Positions 1-8,511 of a DNA stretch of 64,000 nucleotides are shown piece by piece. Each line of letters begins with the position of its first letter. Position 1 is the first letter of the stretch. The stretch spans positions 186,001 to 250,000 of the forward strand of contig NZ_JACIET010000002.1 of NCBI RefSeq assembly GCF_014197015.1. The letters are read 5' to 3'. The DNA is from Niveibacterium umoris (GTDB lineage Bacteria; Pseudomonadota; Gammaproteobacteria; Burkholderiales; Rhodocyclaceae). Both the position numbers and the translations under genes were made by a program. The notes under the pieces are model-generated. The model saw only the letters and a list, made by a program, of their open reading frames with translations. It searched no databases and had not been told where the DNA came from.

Positions 1-1142
1 CCGACTTGCGCCGCATCCAGCGCATCGAAGAAGCCGCGCTCCGCCGCGCTCATCGCTGGCAGCGCGGTGCCGGCTGCACGTGCGCGCACCGCCTGCCACA
101 CGTTCGGGAGTTCGGCCGCCAGCCAGCTCGCGAAGTCGGTCAGCACATACCAGCCGCCGATCTGCATCGCCTCACGCAGACGACGACGTGCGAGCGTCGA
201 ACGCCCCTCTTCGTCGTCGAGGAATTTCTGATCCACCGCCACCGGGCTGCTGCGTTCATGGCGGTTGTAGTGCGCCCAGCCCTGTTCGATCAGCTGGCGC
301 CAGGGGCCGGTGACCGTCTTGCGCAGCAGCGTGAGGCGCGCGTCATCGTCCTCCACCGCGCCGCTGTCGGACGCCGGCGGGGCTGCGGCGTCGTCGATTG
401 CGCCGCCGAGGTAGGCCTCGCGCTTGCCGACCGGCACGAGGCCTGCCCACATCCTGCGCGGCCGCTCGCCGGCGGGGCCCGCCTCGCGCCATGCGAGCGG
501 GAACAGCGGCAGCATCTCTTCGCCGTCCGCCGCCGCGTCGCTTGCCGCTACCACCCAACGTCCCCCGACCCAGGCGTACTCCTGCCACTGTTGCGGGTCG
601 TAGGCGGTGTGCGTCGGCTTCGCGAAAGCACCTGCGGTATTTGCGGTGGTCGGCAGCAGCCGCCGCACGACGAAACGCACCGCCTCCTTCTTCGCGCTGT
701 CGAGCGCGCGATCCGGCAGACCGGGCACACCGCACACGAGGCTCGCACCGACCAGGTAGTAACGTTGATGCGCGGGCTGGAACAGCTTCAGCGGCCGTTC
801 GACCGGCGCCGCCACCTCGGGCGCCTCAGCCTGCACGTTGAGACGTAGCGGCTTGCCAATGCGCGCAGCGATGCGTCGTGCCAGGGGTGGTGCCGCGGGT
901 GCGGGCTTCGGTGTCGCAGGCATGCCGTCGCGCCAGGTTTCGCCACGTGCCTGCAAGGCTGCAAGCGCCGCGGTACGCGCAGCGGAATCCGGCTGCGCGA
1001 GGATCGCCGCGATGCGCTCCATGAAGTCATCGTCGGCAAAACGCAGCAAGGCTGGCCGCAGCGTGCGCTCACGCACCCCGCCCCACAGCGGCGCAGGCGC
1101 CTGCCATACGCTGTCGTGATGAGGGAAGCGCGCGCGGTCCAT
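1..1142 (-). CDS. eCIS-cluster protein of unknown function (partial, C-terminus outside window)
   Basis: An open frame starts at an ATG (1142-1140), just after the spike gene's stop at 1145, and stays open to the window edge, so at least 380 residues are encoded. The visible part has no clear signal peptide or membrane segment. It begins MDRARFPHHDSVW, has an Ala/Pro-rich stretch near residues 90-110, and continues with mixed Trp/Tyr-rich sequence. I do not recognise a family. Tight spacing to the spike gene and the same strand place it in the injection-system operon. A baseplate or assembly role is a guess from position only. Confidence 0.75.
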   Translation of the reverse strand, partial: MDRARFPHHDSVWQAPAPLWGGVRERTLRPALLRFADDDFMERIAAILAQPDSAARTAALAALQARGETWRDGMPATPKPAPAAPPLARRIAARIGKPLRLNVQAEAPEVAAPVERPLKLFQPAHQRYYLVGASLVCGVPGLPDRALDSAKKEAVRFVVRRLLPTTANTAGAFAKPTHTAYDPQQWQEYAWVGGRWVVAASDAAADGEEMLPLFPLAWREAGPAGERPRRMWAGLVPVGKREAYLGGAIDDAAAPPASDSGAVEDDDARLTLLRKTVTGPWRQLIEQGWAHYNRHERSSPVAVDQKFLDDEEGRSTLARRRLREAMQIGGWYVLTDFASWLAAELPNVWQAVRARAAGTALPAMSAAERGFFDALDAAQV

Positions 1143-1144
1143 GG

Positions 1145-1852
1145 CTACCAAATATTCCCGGCGCCGGGGGTATAGGAGGCGCTGATCACCGAGTTCGAAA
1201 TCAGCGTGTCGCACTGGACCACGCCGGAGAAGCGCGACATGCCGGCGTTCACCGTGACCATGCCCGCATTCACCTCGACCATTGCACCCGCATTGACGGT
1301 GACCTTGGCTGCAGCGTCGATCGTGATGCCCGAGGTTTCGAGCTTGATCGAGTTGCCGTTGGAGTCGACCACCTCGACCTTGCCGGGGCCGTCCTGCAGC
1401 GTGATCTTCTGGCCGCCCGGGGTCTCGACGATGAACTTCTCCTGCCCGTCCTGATCGTCGAACGTGAGCTTCACGCCATTGCGCGAGCGGATCACCTTGC
1501 GGTAGTTGTTGCCGGCACCGTCCATCGAATCCGGCGGTGCATCGCTGCCGTTCCACAGTGCGCCGACCACGCAGGGGTGGCGCACATCGCCGCCCACAAA
1601 GGCCACCAGCACCTCATCACCCACATCGGGGATGAACCAGCTGCCGCGGTTGTTGCCGGCCATCAGCGTGGTCAGGCGCGCCCAGCTCTCGTAGTGCGCG
1701 CTGCCGGAATCCGGCACCCAGGGCAACTTCACCCGCACGCGGCCCTGGCCGTCCGGGTCCTTGATGTCGGTGACCTGGGCCGGATAAACGCCGTACCACG
1801 GGCCGCCAAGGCCGCTCGCGGCGCGGGTGCGGAGCTCGTCGCTCGGCATCAT
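1145..1852 (-). CDS. eCIS baseplate spike protein (gpV / gp5-like, VgrG C-terminal type)
   Basis: This 235-aa protein is the spike half of a split VgrG. An OB-fold segment near residues 15-105 carries the family pattern VKLPWVPD...ARLTTLMAG, then FIPDVGDEVLVAFVGGDVRHP. A repetitive tail follows, with alternating hydrophobic residues (VNAGAMVEVNAGMVTVNAG), typical of a trimeric beta-helix needle. The ATG overlaps the stop of the hub gene in an ATGA arrangement, which implies translational coupling. In known contractile tails the spike trimer sits on the hub and pierces the target membrane. Family assignment is secure; target and payload are unknown. Confidence 0.93.
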   Translation of the reverse strand: MMPSDELRTRAASGLGGPWYGVYPAQVTDIKDPDGQGRVRVKLPWVPDSGSAHYESWARLTTLMAGNNRGSWFIPDVGDEVLVAFVGGDVRHPCVVGALWNGSDAPPDSMDGAGNNYRKVIRSRNGVKLTFDDQDGQEKFIVETPGGQKITLQDGPGKVEVVDSNGNSIKLETSGITIDAAAKVTVNAGAMVEVNAGMVTVNAGMSRFSGVVQCDTLISNSVISASYTPGAGNIW

Positions 1853-2913
1853 GACGCGTCCCCGATCCATGCGCGTTCGAGCGCGATGTCGCTGCGCAAG
1901 CCGATCCGATTGTCGAAACGATGCGTCACGCCAACAAGATCGTATGCACCCGAGAAGAGCGCGCCGACTTCGGCGATCTCGATCCGCGTGCCGACCTTCA
2001 GATCGGCGGTGGTTTCGGCCACGCCGTGCGCGACGACGAATCGCCGTGCACGTGCCGCAAGCCAGGCGCGGGCAATCGCGTCGGCCTCGGACTGCGTGGC
2101 GGGAAACACATGCGAGACAACTTCGGTGCGCGCCCCGAGCGCCTGCGAGATCAGATCCGCACCGCGGGTGCCACCGCCTTCGGACGACAGCGACGAGGCC
2201 GCCGCCTCGCCGGTGAGCGCGTCCTTCGCCGACACATCCCAACCCCCCACACGCGCCGTATCCACCTGATGCGCCAGGTCCGCAACGACACGGAAGCTGC
2301 GCAGGCTCGCACCGATCGTCAGCGTGAGCGGCGAACCGCGCCGGCTGCTGCGTTCGGCCGCATGCAAGGTGCGGTCGTCCACCCAGATTTCGAAACCACC
2401 GCGCCGCGCGCGTTCGCGCAGGAAGCGCAGATCGGTCTCGTTCACCTGCGCGAGCACGCGATGCGTATCGCCGGAGAGATTCACCTCCGGCTGCAGGCCG
2501 TGATCGTTCGCGATCTGGCGGATCACATCGGCGTCGCTCATCTGTTCGAACACCCGCGTGCGGCGTGCCATGCGCAGGCTTTGCAGGCGGTCTTCCGCGA
2601 GCACCGTGATGCCCGGCGGCGTGCCCTCTTCGAACGCGGCCTCGATCGCGCTGATGCGGCCACGGAACAGCGTCGCGTCGCCGACACGGATCTCGAGTTG
2701 CTTGCCGAAATCGAACACGCGGCGGTCGAAGTACAGGTAGTCCGGTGTGCCGTTGCGCGGGCCCCAGTTCTCCAGCGTCAGGCTGCAATGCGCGAGGCCG
2801 GCGTCGCTATCGCTCACCGCGAGTTCGCGCAGCCCGCTGGCGACCTGCGGATAGGTCTCGCCATCGATCACGACGGTCGGGCGTGCGGAGCGAAGGGCTT
2901 CCGGCGGCGGCAT
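1849..2913 (-). CDS. eCIS hub protein (phage late control gene D / gp27-like)
   Basis: This 354-aa protein matches the gpD/gp27 hub family. It has beta-rich sequence with the typical YLYFDRRVFDFGKQLEIRVGD and VLAEDRLQSLRMARRTRVFEQ segments, and DADVIRQIANDHGL near residues 127-140. In AFP and PVC particles hub and spike form one fused protein (Afp8); here they are two overlapping genes (ATGA at 1849-1852). The start is 3 nt past the stop of the DUF5908-like gene. The hub closes the tube end and carries the spike. The family call is firm. Confidence 0.92.
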   Translation of the reverse strand: MPPPEALRSARPTVVIDGETYPQVASGLRELAVSDSDAGLAHCSLTLENWGPRNGTPDYLYFDRRVFDFGKQLEIRVGDATLFRGRISAIEAAFEEGTPPGITVLAEDRLQSLRMARRTRVFEQMSDADVIRQIANDHGLQPEVNLSGDTHRVLAQVNETDLRFLRERARRGGFEIWVDDRTLHAAERSSRRGSPLTLTIGASLRSFRVVADLAHQVDTARVGGWDVSAKDALTGEAAASSLSSEGGGTRGADLISQALGARTEVVSHVFPATQSEADAIARAWLAARARRFVVAHGVAETTADLKVGTRIEIAEVGALFSGAYDLVGVTHRFDNRIGLRSDIALERAWIGDAS

Positions 2914-2915
2914 GT

Positions 2916-3089
2916 TCAGTCGTCCTTGATCCGGTCACTGCGGGCAGCCAGCCAGGCCAGCACCGCGGCGATGGTGTGCGGGTCGGCGGCCGGCGCGCTG
3001 TCGGCGGCAGGTGTGTCGGGCGCGGCGCTTGCTGCACCGGACGGTGCGGGCGCCGTCACCACTTCGAAATCGTTGATCACGATCGGCAT
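2916..3089 (-). CDS. DUF5908-like small eCIS protein
   Basis: A 57-aa frame begins MPIVINDFEVVTAP, has an Ala/Pro/Asp-rich middle and ends in an amphipathic helix (TIAAVLAWLAARSDRIKDD). It fits exactly between the LysM gene, whose stop is at 3093, and the hub gene, whose ATG is at 2913. DUF5908 proteins of about 55-60 aa start MPIEIREL.. and lie between the LysM protein and the hub/VgrG gene in many eCIS loci. Length, opening residues and position all agree. The molecular role is not known; a hub or baseplate accessory is likely. Confidence 0.75.
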   Translation of the reverse strand: MPIVINDFEVVTAPAPSGAASAAPDTPAADSAPAADPHTIAAVLAWLAARSDRIKDD

Positions 3090-3092
3090 CGC

Positions 3093-3896
3093 TCAGCCCC
3101 GCCCGATGTTCAGGTTGATCAACTGGCCCGGCGCCAGCAGGCGCGGATTCTCGATGCCATTGGCCTGCGCGATCGCCCGCCAGTCGCCGCCCTGCCCGCT
3201 TGCGGCGGCCATCTGCTGCAGGCTGGCGCCGGTGGGTGCGGCGGTCAGCGCCTGCGCGCCCGGGCCGGTGCTGCCGGCACCGGCTGCGCCCGGCGCGGTG
3301 GCGCCCGAGCCGCCACCGGTGAGCGGTGTGCGCGGTGCTGCGTCGGGGCGCCCGACCGGCTGCGCGAACTTGAAGGCCGAAATGCGCGGCTGCGACATCG
3401 CCAGCGAGACTTGCGCGCGCAGGGGCTTGCCCTCCGGCGCGAAGAACTCCAGCGACTCGTCCATCGAATCGATCATGCCGTTGAACTGGAAGGTGCCCCA
3501 GAAGAAGGCCACCGCCGGCGGCACGAACTTCTTCTTGTCCTTCGGTGCCAGCTGCGGCGTGATGAACCAGGCGACTTCCTGGGTCAGCTTGCGTACATCG
3601 TCCACCTTGCCGGCGCCGCGTTCGGCTTGCGGCAGCGCACGCGCCTCGATCGGCGCGGTGGCGTCGAACCACAGTTGCACGGTGAGCTTGGTGGTGCCCG
3701 CGCCGACGAACTGGATCGATGGCGGCGCACCGGAATCCCCCCCGCCCTGTGGCTGCTGCACCTGGTTGGCGAAACTGACCTTTAGGCTTTCCGGGTTGAA
3801 CTGCACGAACACGCTGCGGCCGCCGGACTTCACGGTTTCGAAGTCCGGTTCGAGTTCGACCAGGCGTGCCTTTTCAAGCGGAATCGCGACCGGCAT
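3093..3896 (-). CDS. LysM-domain eCIS protein (Afp7/Pvc7-like)
   Basis: This 267-aa protein starts MPVAIPLEKARLVELEPDF. The N-terminal part holds the family pattern VFVQFNPESLKVSFANQ near residues 30-46. A Gly/Ala/Pro linker lies near residues 170-210. A LysM-type C-terminus (DWRAIAQANGIENPRLLAPGQLINL) follows. These proteins sit at the tube-baseplate junction, comparable to phage T4 gp53 or Mu gp48-type adaptors. The start overlaps the preceding stop by one base (TGATG), so it is probably coupled to the tube-2 gene. Family identity is clear. Confidence 0.9.
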   Translation of the reverse strand: MPVAIPLEKARLVELEPDFETVKSGGRSVFVQFNPESLKVSFANQVQQPQGGGDSGAPPSIQFVGAGTTKLTVQLWFDATAPIEARALPQAERGAGKVDDVRKLTQEVAWFITPQLAPKDKKKFVPPAVAFFWGTFQFNGMIDSMDESLEFFAPEGKPLRAQVSLAMSQPRISAFKFAQPVGRPDAAPRTPLTGGGSGATAPGAAGAGSTGPGAQALTAAPTGASLQQMAAASGQGGDWRAIAQANGIENPRLLAPGQLINLNIGRG

Positions 3897-4375
3897 CAGC
3901 GGCCTCCCGGCGGTTTGAGCGACAGGGTTTCGTAGGCGAGCTGCAGTTCCTCCACCGCGACCATGCCGTCCTTGGCATTCAGCGCGGGCGCCTTCAGCTT
4001 CACGGGCAGGCAACGCGCAGCAACGAAGCGCACGCGCTCGGTGCTTCCGTCGGCAGCAAAGATCACCACCTCGCAGTCGGCGCGCACACGCGGGTCTTCG
4101 ACGGTCTGCTCAACCCATTCCCACAAATCGAAGTTGGCGGTCATGCCGCGCTTGAGCGTGAGCGTGCCGTAGCTCACCGGTGAGGCGAGGCGCACCAGCT
4201 GCCCGTTCGCGCCGCCTTCGCGGATCGTCTTCGCCTCCATCGTGATCTCCAGTCCATCGCACTCGGCGAAGGACGCTGCGGCCATGCGCTCGGCGCTGCC
4301 GGCGCGATTGATCTCGACCGCGAAGTTGAAGGCGGTGAAGGGATACACGACAGTTTCGGGACGCGGGTTGTCCAT
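3896..4375 (-). CDS. eCIS tail tube protein 2 (gp19 family, Afp5-like)
   Basis: A 159-aa T4 gp19-like tube protein starts MDNPRPETVVYPFTAFNF. Family signatures are FAECDGLEITMEAKTIREGG, then GTLTLKRGM and a C-terminal MVAVEELQLAYETLSL. I chose the ATG at 4375 because AAGGAG lies 6 nt upstream; a longer frame from further upstream would overlap the sheath-like gene. It is the second tube paralogue of the locus; the first is at 8044-8496. In AFP-type particles the second tube protein usually forms the layer that adapts the tube to the baseplate, and that is the likely job here. Confidence 0.92.
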   Translation of the reverse strand: MDNPRPETVVYPFTAFNFAVEINRAGSAERMAAASFAECDGLEITMEAKTIREGGANGQLVRLASPVSYGTLTLKRGMTANFDLWEWVEQTVEDPRVRADCEVVIFAADGSTERVRFVAARCLPVKLKAPALNAKDGMVAVEELQLAYETLSLKPPGGR

Positions 4376-4376
4376 C

Positions 4377-7139
4377 TCAGGCTCCTTCAACCCGCAGGGC
4401 ATCACCGTTTCGGACGAGGCGCACGGTCAGGAACTCAAGCGGCGTCGCCGGTGCAAAGCGCAACTCCACGATGAAGCGACCGTCGTCGCGGTCGCGCTGT
4501 TGCCCCGGATTGAGCGTGAGCTGCCACGCCTCGGCCGGTTTGCGCCCGGCAAAGGCACCACGGGCATGCAGTTGCGTGAGCCATGCGGTGAGGCCGCGTT
4601 CGACCGAACGCTCCAGCGCAGCGCCGTTCGGCTCGAAGACCCACACATTGCCTTCGCGGATCAGCAGGCGGCGCAGCAGACTCATCAGGCGGCGCACATT
4701 CAGCGGCACCCAGTCGGGATCGAGACTCAGCGTGCGCGCACCCATCAAGCGCACCCGCAGACCGTCGTAACGCCACAGGTTGGCGCCTGCACCGAACAGG
4801 CGCAGCGGGTCGGCCGGCGGGCGTTCCAGACCGATCGCGTCGGCCACCACTTCGTTCGCGGCGGCGATCCACGCGCCGCGCGACAAGGCTCGCCGCGCAA
4901 TCAGCCCGCAGGCCGCCCCGTCCGGCGCGAAGGCGACGACGCCATCGTCCCGCCGACGTCGCAGCCAGGGGTGGTAGATCGCCGCATAGGACAGTGCTGC
5001 CACCTCGTCATCGCCCAGCATGGATTCGTCACCGCCCGGGCCGTGGCGCGACAAGGTGGCGATGTGGCGCTGCGCATCGGCGTCGTCCATCCAGGCGGGC
5101 GCACCGAGCACAGCAAGGCTGTCGGCCCGCGCCGCGGCGATGCGCAACATCGCGCGCTGCACGCGCAGCGCGGTGCGGAGCCCTTCCGGCGCATCCGGCT
5201 GCGCTGCCCAGCCGGTCGTCTCCGCCTGCGGCACGATCGCACCGAGCGACCAGTCGCTGTAGCAGCCCGGCGCCGCGACGCGCACCCGCAGGTAGCGCCA
5301 GGGAGTGGGTTCGCTGTCAAAGGACCAGCGCGTTTCGCCGCCCTGGTACAGCACCACCGCGTCCTGCCAATCCGGATGCCGTGCGCCTTCAAGGATGAAT
5401 TGATCCGCCACCGGGTCGGCGGTCCACTGGGCGGTGAGACGCGATTCGCCGTCAACCGCTATCGTCAGCAGCGGCGGCGCCACGCGCACCGGCACGCAGG
5501 CGGCAAAGGGGAGCGCCGCGCCGCAGGGACCGGCCGGGCCCGCAACCGGGTCGGACGACGCCGGTGCGGGCCATGAAGCCGCGTGGGCCAGGCGCCACGG
5601 CGGCAGGGCCAGGTCGGGCGCCGCGAGCAAAGTGGCCTCTTCCAGCGCAAGCAGGCTATGCACACCGCGCACCGAGCGCGCCGGCATGCGTGCAGGGTCG
5701 AACGGGAAGCGCAAGGCCTCGGCGCGGGCAACGAGGGTGTGCATCGTCGCGTCCGCGAGGCGCGGGTCGAGGAACAGCGCCGCCGACAAGCGGCGCAGGC
5801 CATCGCGCGCCATGCTGCTGCGCGCATCCTGCACCGCGTCGAGCCAGCTCGGCGCGGCCCATGGAAGACCGATCGGCAGGCAATCGCCCAAGCCACGGCC
5901 GGCAATCGGGAACGCATTCGTTCGCGCTTCAGCCCACAGTGCCGCGTGCTTGGCGGGAATCACGACCTCGTGGGCCGGGTCGGCACTCCAGCGCGCGTCG
6001 TCACGCGGCAGCGCCTGCCAGGCGCGCGCATGGCCGTGGCACAGGCCAATGTCGGCCAACGTGCGGGCGCCTTCGAGTTCGTCGTCGCTCATCAGCGTGA
6101 TGCGCAGACGTTCGCCGAGCGGCTCGTCGTTCAGCGCGCAGGGCGCGGGCAGCTGTTCCAGCAAGGCCACCTGCGCCTTGAGCGTGACGGTGCTGGCGTC
6201 GCGCGCGGCGAGCACACAGTCACCCAGCGTCGCGAGGAACACCCGTGCGCCAGCCCGCAGCCGCAGCGGATGACCGGCCTGCGGCCAATCCGCGCTGCGA
6301 AGCGTGGCCGGCAATTCGATACGCAGCACGCCGCACCATTCCGGCCCGATCGGCAACGGCGCCGCCGCCTGATCGTCCGCCACAAAGCTCACCGTCACCG
6401 ACCTTGCGCGCGACAGCGCAAGGCTGCCGTCGAAACTCGCCGGTATGGCCTTCGGTACGCCGAACCACCAGGATTCGGCGATGCGCGCATCGACACGCGT
6501 GCCGTGCTGGCCGTCGTTGCGTTTGAGCACACTGGCGACGCGCAGGAACGTGACGACGCGCAAGAAGTCCGTCGCCACAACCGCATCGGGCGCATCGCTG
6601 ACGAAGCGCAGCAGGTCGCCCGCTTCCGGCAGCGCCGTGCTCGCCGGGTCCAGCGCAATCCGGTGCGGCGCCTGCCCATCCCATGGGTTGCCCGCGCTCA
6701 GCACGCCCAGCGCCGCTCGTTCCAACCGCACACCAGCGCGCAAGCCGAAGCCCCAACGCCCGCCGCTCGCCGCACGTGCTTGAACCGCGCGCCAGCCGAG
6801 CTTGGTCTCGACCCACAAGCCCGCCAGCGGCAACTTGGCCGTCACCGGCCGCAGCGCGACCCGCGCCACCCAGCAGCGCCGCCCACCGTTGGCAAAGAAG
6901 CTCTGCACCGCCGGCGCGAGTTGCGCGGTGACCGGCGCACCGCTGCCTGCATCGATGAACAGATCGTGCTCCGGGCCGAACACCGAAGTGAACGCTGCGT
7001 AGTCCTCGCACAGCACCGGCCGATCGATCGGGCCGCGACGCGCGAAGCCGACGAACAGCGCGATGTCCATGCGGGGGAGGCGCTCGTCGAGGGCGACGGG
7101 GGCGGATTCGAACGCGAGACCCGGCAGACGGAGGCTCAT
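4377..7139 (-). CDS. Oversized tail sheath-like protein with internal insertion
   Basis: This 920-aa protein has a sheath-type N-terminus (LPRMDIALFVGFARRGPIDRPV..) and a sheath-type C-terminal core (RRLMSLLRRLLIREGNVWVFEPNGAALERSV...FIVELRFAPATPLEFLTVRLV). The middle is expanded. Around residues 555-640 a fibronectin III-like stretch (YLRVRVAAPGCYSDWSLGAIV) is suggested by pattern only. I placed the start at MSLRLPG because GGAGG lies 8 nt upstream. Upstream is the long repeat at 7270-7900, so this gene may need readthrough or its own promoter. AFP has three sheath paralogues, one restricted to the baseplate end; this could be the same kind of specialised ring. Confidence 0.85.
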   Translation of the reverse strand: MSLRLPGLAFESAPVALDERLPRMDIALFVGFARRGPIDRPVLCEDYAAFTSVFGPEHDLFIDAGSGAPVTAQLAPAVQSFFANGGRRCWVARVALRPVTAKLPLAGLWVETKLGWRAVQARAASGGRWGFGLRAGVRLERAALGVLSAGNPWDGQAPHRIALDPASTALPEAGDLLRFVSDAPDAVVATDFLRVVTFLRVASVLKRNDGQHGTRVDARIAESWWFGVPKAIPASFDGSLALSRARSVTVSFVADDQAAAPLPIGPEWCGVLRIELPATLRSADWPQAGHPLRLRAGARVFLATLGDCVLAARDASTVTLKAQVALLEQLPAPCALNDEPLGERLRITLMSDDELEGARTLADIGLCHGHARAWQALPRDDARWSADPAHEVVIPAKHAALWAEARTNAFPIAGRGLGDCLPIGLPWAAPSWLDAVQDARSSMARDGLRRLSAALFLDPRLADATMHTLVARAEALRFPFDPARMPARSVRGVHSLLALEEATLLAAPDLALPPWRLAHAASWPAPASSDPVAGPAGPCGAALPFAACVPVRVAPPLLTIAVDGESRLTAQWTADPVADQFILEGARHPDWQDAVVLYQGGETRWSFDSEPTPWRYLRVRVAAPGCYSDWSLGAIVPQAETTGWAAQPDAPEGLRTALRVQRAMLRIAAARADSLAVLGAPAWMDDADAQRHIATLSRHGPGGDESMLGDDEVAALSYAAIYHPWLRRRRDDGVVAFAPDGAACGLIARRALSRGAWIAAANEVVADAIGLERPPADPLRLFGAGANLWRYDGLRVRLMGARTLSLDPDWVPLNVRRLMSLLRRLLIREGNVWVFEPNGAALERSVERGLTAWLTQLHARGAFAGRKPAEAWQLTLNPGQQRDRDDGRFIVELRFAPATPLEFLTVRLVRNGDALRVEGA

Positions 7140-7269
7140 CGTCATGGCCTCCGACGCATGTTCTGGCACTGGCGGTCGTGGTCACGCGTTGGCGTTGGCG
7201 TGGCTTGAGCCGAAGGCATTGAAGCCCAACGCGCAGAACGACGGATGACGCCTACCAACCGTGCTTCGG

Positions 7270-7900
7270 CCGGGGTCCCGCCCCCGGCGGGCGTGTTACT
7301 TCTTTTGCTTCGCCAAAAGAAGTAACCAAGAAAAGGCGACCCGGCGTTCGCGGTCCAGTGCTGCGCACCGGACTTCCCTCGCGTGCTCGCGAAATCGGGC
7401 GGCTGCGGAACTCGCGCCAGGCTTCGCCCGCCGCTCAGACAGTCCTCGCCGTCGGCGCTGCGCGCCGATCCCCCGAGTTCGCTGCGCTGCTCGGCGCTCT
7501 CGACGGGACCCAAAGTCAAAACCATCGCAGTTTCAAGGTGCGTTGCGCATTCGTAGCCTGAATGGGGCGCTCCGAGATGTTCAACGGCGCCTCCCCGATT
7601 CCGGCCTGCGGCCTGCATCCGAGCTACGAGATTCGGACAGCAGGAAAACGTTGACGCTTCGCCCTCCCCCTCTGAAACGCCGAGCAGCGCAGAAGCATCG
7701 GGGTCCGACGCGCAGCGGCGGTGGCGAGGACTGTCTGAGGCCCGCAGGGCCGAGTTCCGCAGCCACCCGATGTTTCGAGCAGCGCAGGGCACCCCTTGCG
7801 CAGCAAGGGGCGTTGAAGCGGGGCGACTTTCTTTGGGTACTTTCTTTGTTCGCACAAAGAAAGTACCCCGGCCGCCGGGCCGGGACCCGGCTTGAACGGG
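7270..7900. repeat. Long hairpin-ended composite repeat, copy 1
   Basis: This non-coding block fills most of the gap between tube 1 and the large sheath gene. Each end carries a strong hairpin: 13 bp at 7295-7307/7314-7326 and 14 bp at 7835-7848/7855-7868. The two halves are imperfect inverted copies of each other: GGCTGCGGAACTCG near 7411 recurs inverted near 7752, and the CAGACAGTCCTCGCC segment recurs inverted near 7728. A related block lies at 57440-58080. Open frames inside it look spurious, with Arg/Ser/Pro-rich translations and no ribosome site. No transposase is present, so it resembles a non-autonomous interspersed repeat. The remaining flanks, 7140-7269 and 7901-8043, show nothing else I can name. 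Confidence 0.85.
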
Positions 7901-8043
7901 AAGGCCGCCGCAACCGGACAGCGCAAATCGCAAGCTGCAGGAAGAACGTTGGGCTTCGCCAAGCTCAGCCAGACCTAAGCCCGCCGCCACGTCGGCTGCG
8001 ACAAGCGCGAGGCCATCCCGTGCGAAAAGCACGACGCCTCCCC

Positions 8044-8496
8044 TCACTCCATCTCCAGCCGCTCGTAAGCGAGCACCAACTCCTCCATCGCCACATCCGT
8101 CCCCTTGGCGTTCATCGGCCCCGAGGTGTGCTTGATGATGCGGGCGCGCAGGAGCTTCCAGGTCTGCACGACTTCGGTGTGATCCTCGTTCTGCAACTGG
8201 ATCGTCACCGTGCGCATTGCGTTCTGGTTGCCGTTGCGGATTTCGTTGAGCCAGTTGTAGAGGCGCAGCGAGCCGATGACGCCGCGCTTCAAGGTGACGT
8301 CGGTACTCTTGTTGAGCCCGGTGATCTTGCGCACCGAGTTTTCACGCTCGTTGCCGTTGCGGTATTCGGCGACGGTGACTTCCATACCGATGCCGGAGAC
8401 TTCCTGGAAGCCTGCGTCGGGCCCCTCGGTGTTGCCGTCACCGAGGTCGACGAGGAAGTTGAACTGCACATAGGGGCGATCGCGTAGCACGGCCAT
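8044..8496 (-). CDS. eCIS tail tube protein 1 (gp19 family, Afp1-like)
   Basis: A 150-aa tube protein begins MAVLRDRPYVQFNFLVDLGDG. It has the family pattern FQEVSGIGMEVTVAEYRNG, then DVTLKRGVIGSLRLYNWLNEIRNG and a C-terminal VAMEELVLAYERLEME. Proteins of this fold stack as hexameric rings to form the inner tube. GGAGA lies about 10 nt before the ATG. It follows the sheath gene by 15 nt, the usual sheath-tube pairing. Downstream of its stop lies the long repeat, which separates it from the second sheath and tube genes. Confidence 0.95.
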   Translation of the reverse strand: MAVLRDRPYVQFNFLVDLGDGNTEGPDAGFQEVSGIGMEVTVAEYRNGNERENSVRKITGLNKSTDVTLKRGVIGSLRLYNWLNEIRNGNQNAMRTVTIQLQNEDHTEVVQTWKLLRARIIKHTSGPMNAKGTDVAMEELVLAYERLEME

Positions 8497-8511
8497 GGTC
8501 GGGGTCTCCAG

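Noticed and set aside
1921-3918. Plus-strand open frame of 665 codons
   Set aside because: It is antisense to the hub, DUF5908-like and LysM genes, with Arg/Ala/Gly-rich composition and no family pattern. High GC gives long empty antisense frames.
4375-4405. Upstream start for tube protein 2
   Set aside because: It would overlap the preceding gene by 29 bp and lacks a ribosome site; the ATG at 4375 has AAGGAG at good distance.
5583-7208. Plus-strand open frame of 541 codons
   Set aside because: Antisense to the large sheath gene; Arg/Gln/His-rich translation without motifs.
7142-8487. Open frames inside the long repeat (for example 7261-8487 plus, 7142-8047 minus)
   Set aside because: They run through hairpins and inverted halves of a repeat, lack ribosome sites and have low-information translations. 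The same frames break in the second copy.
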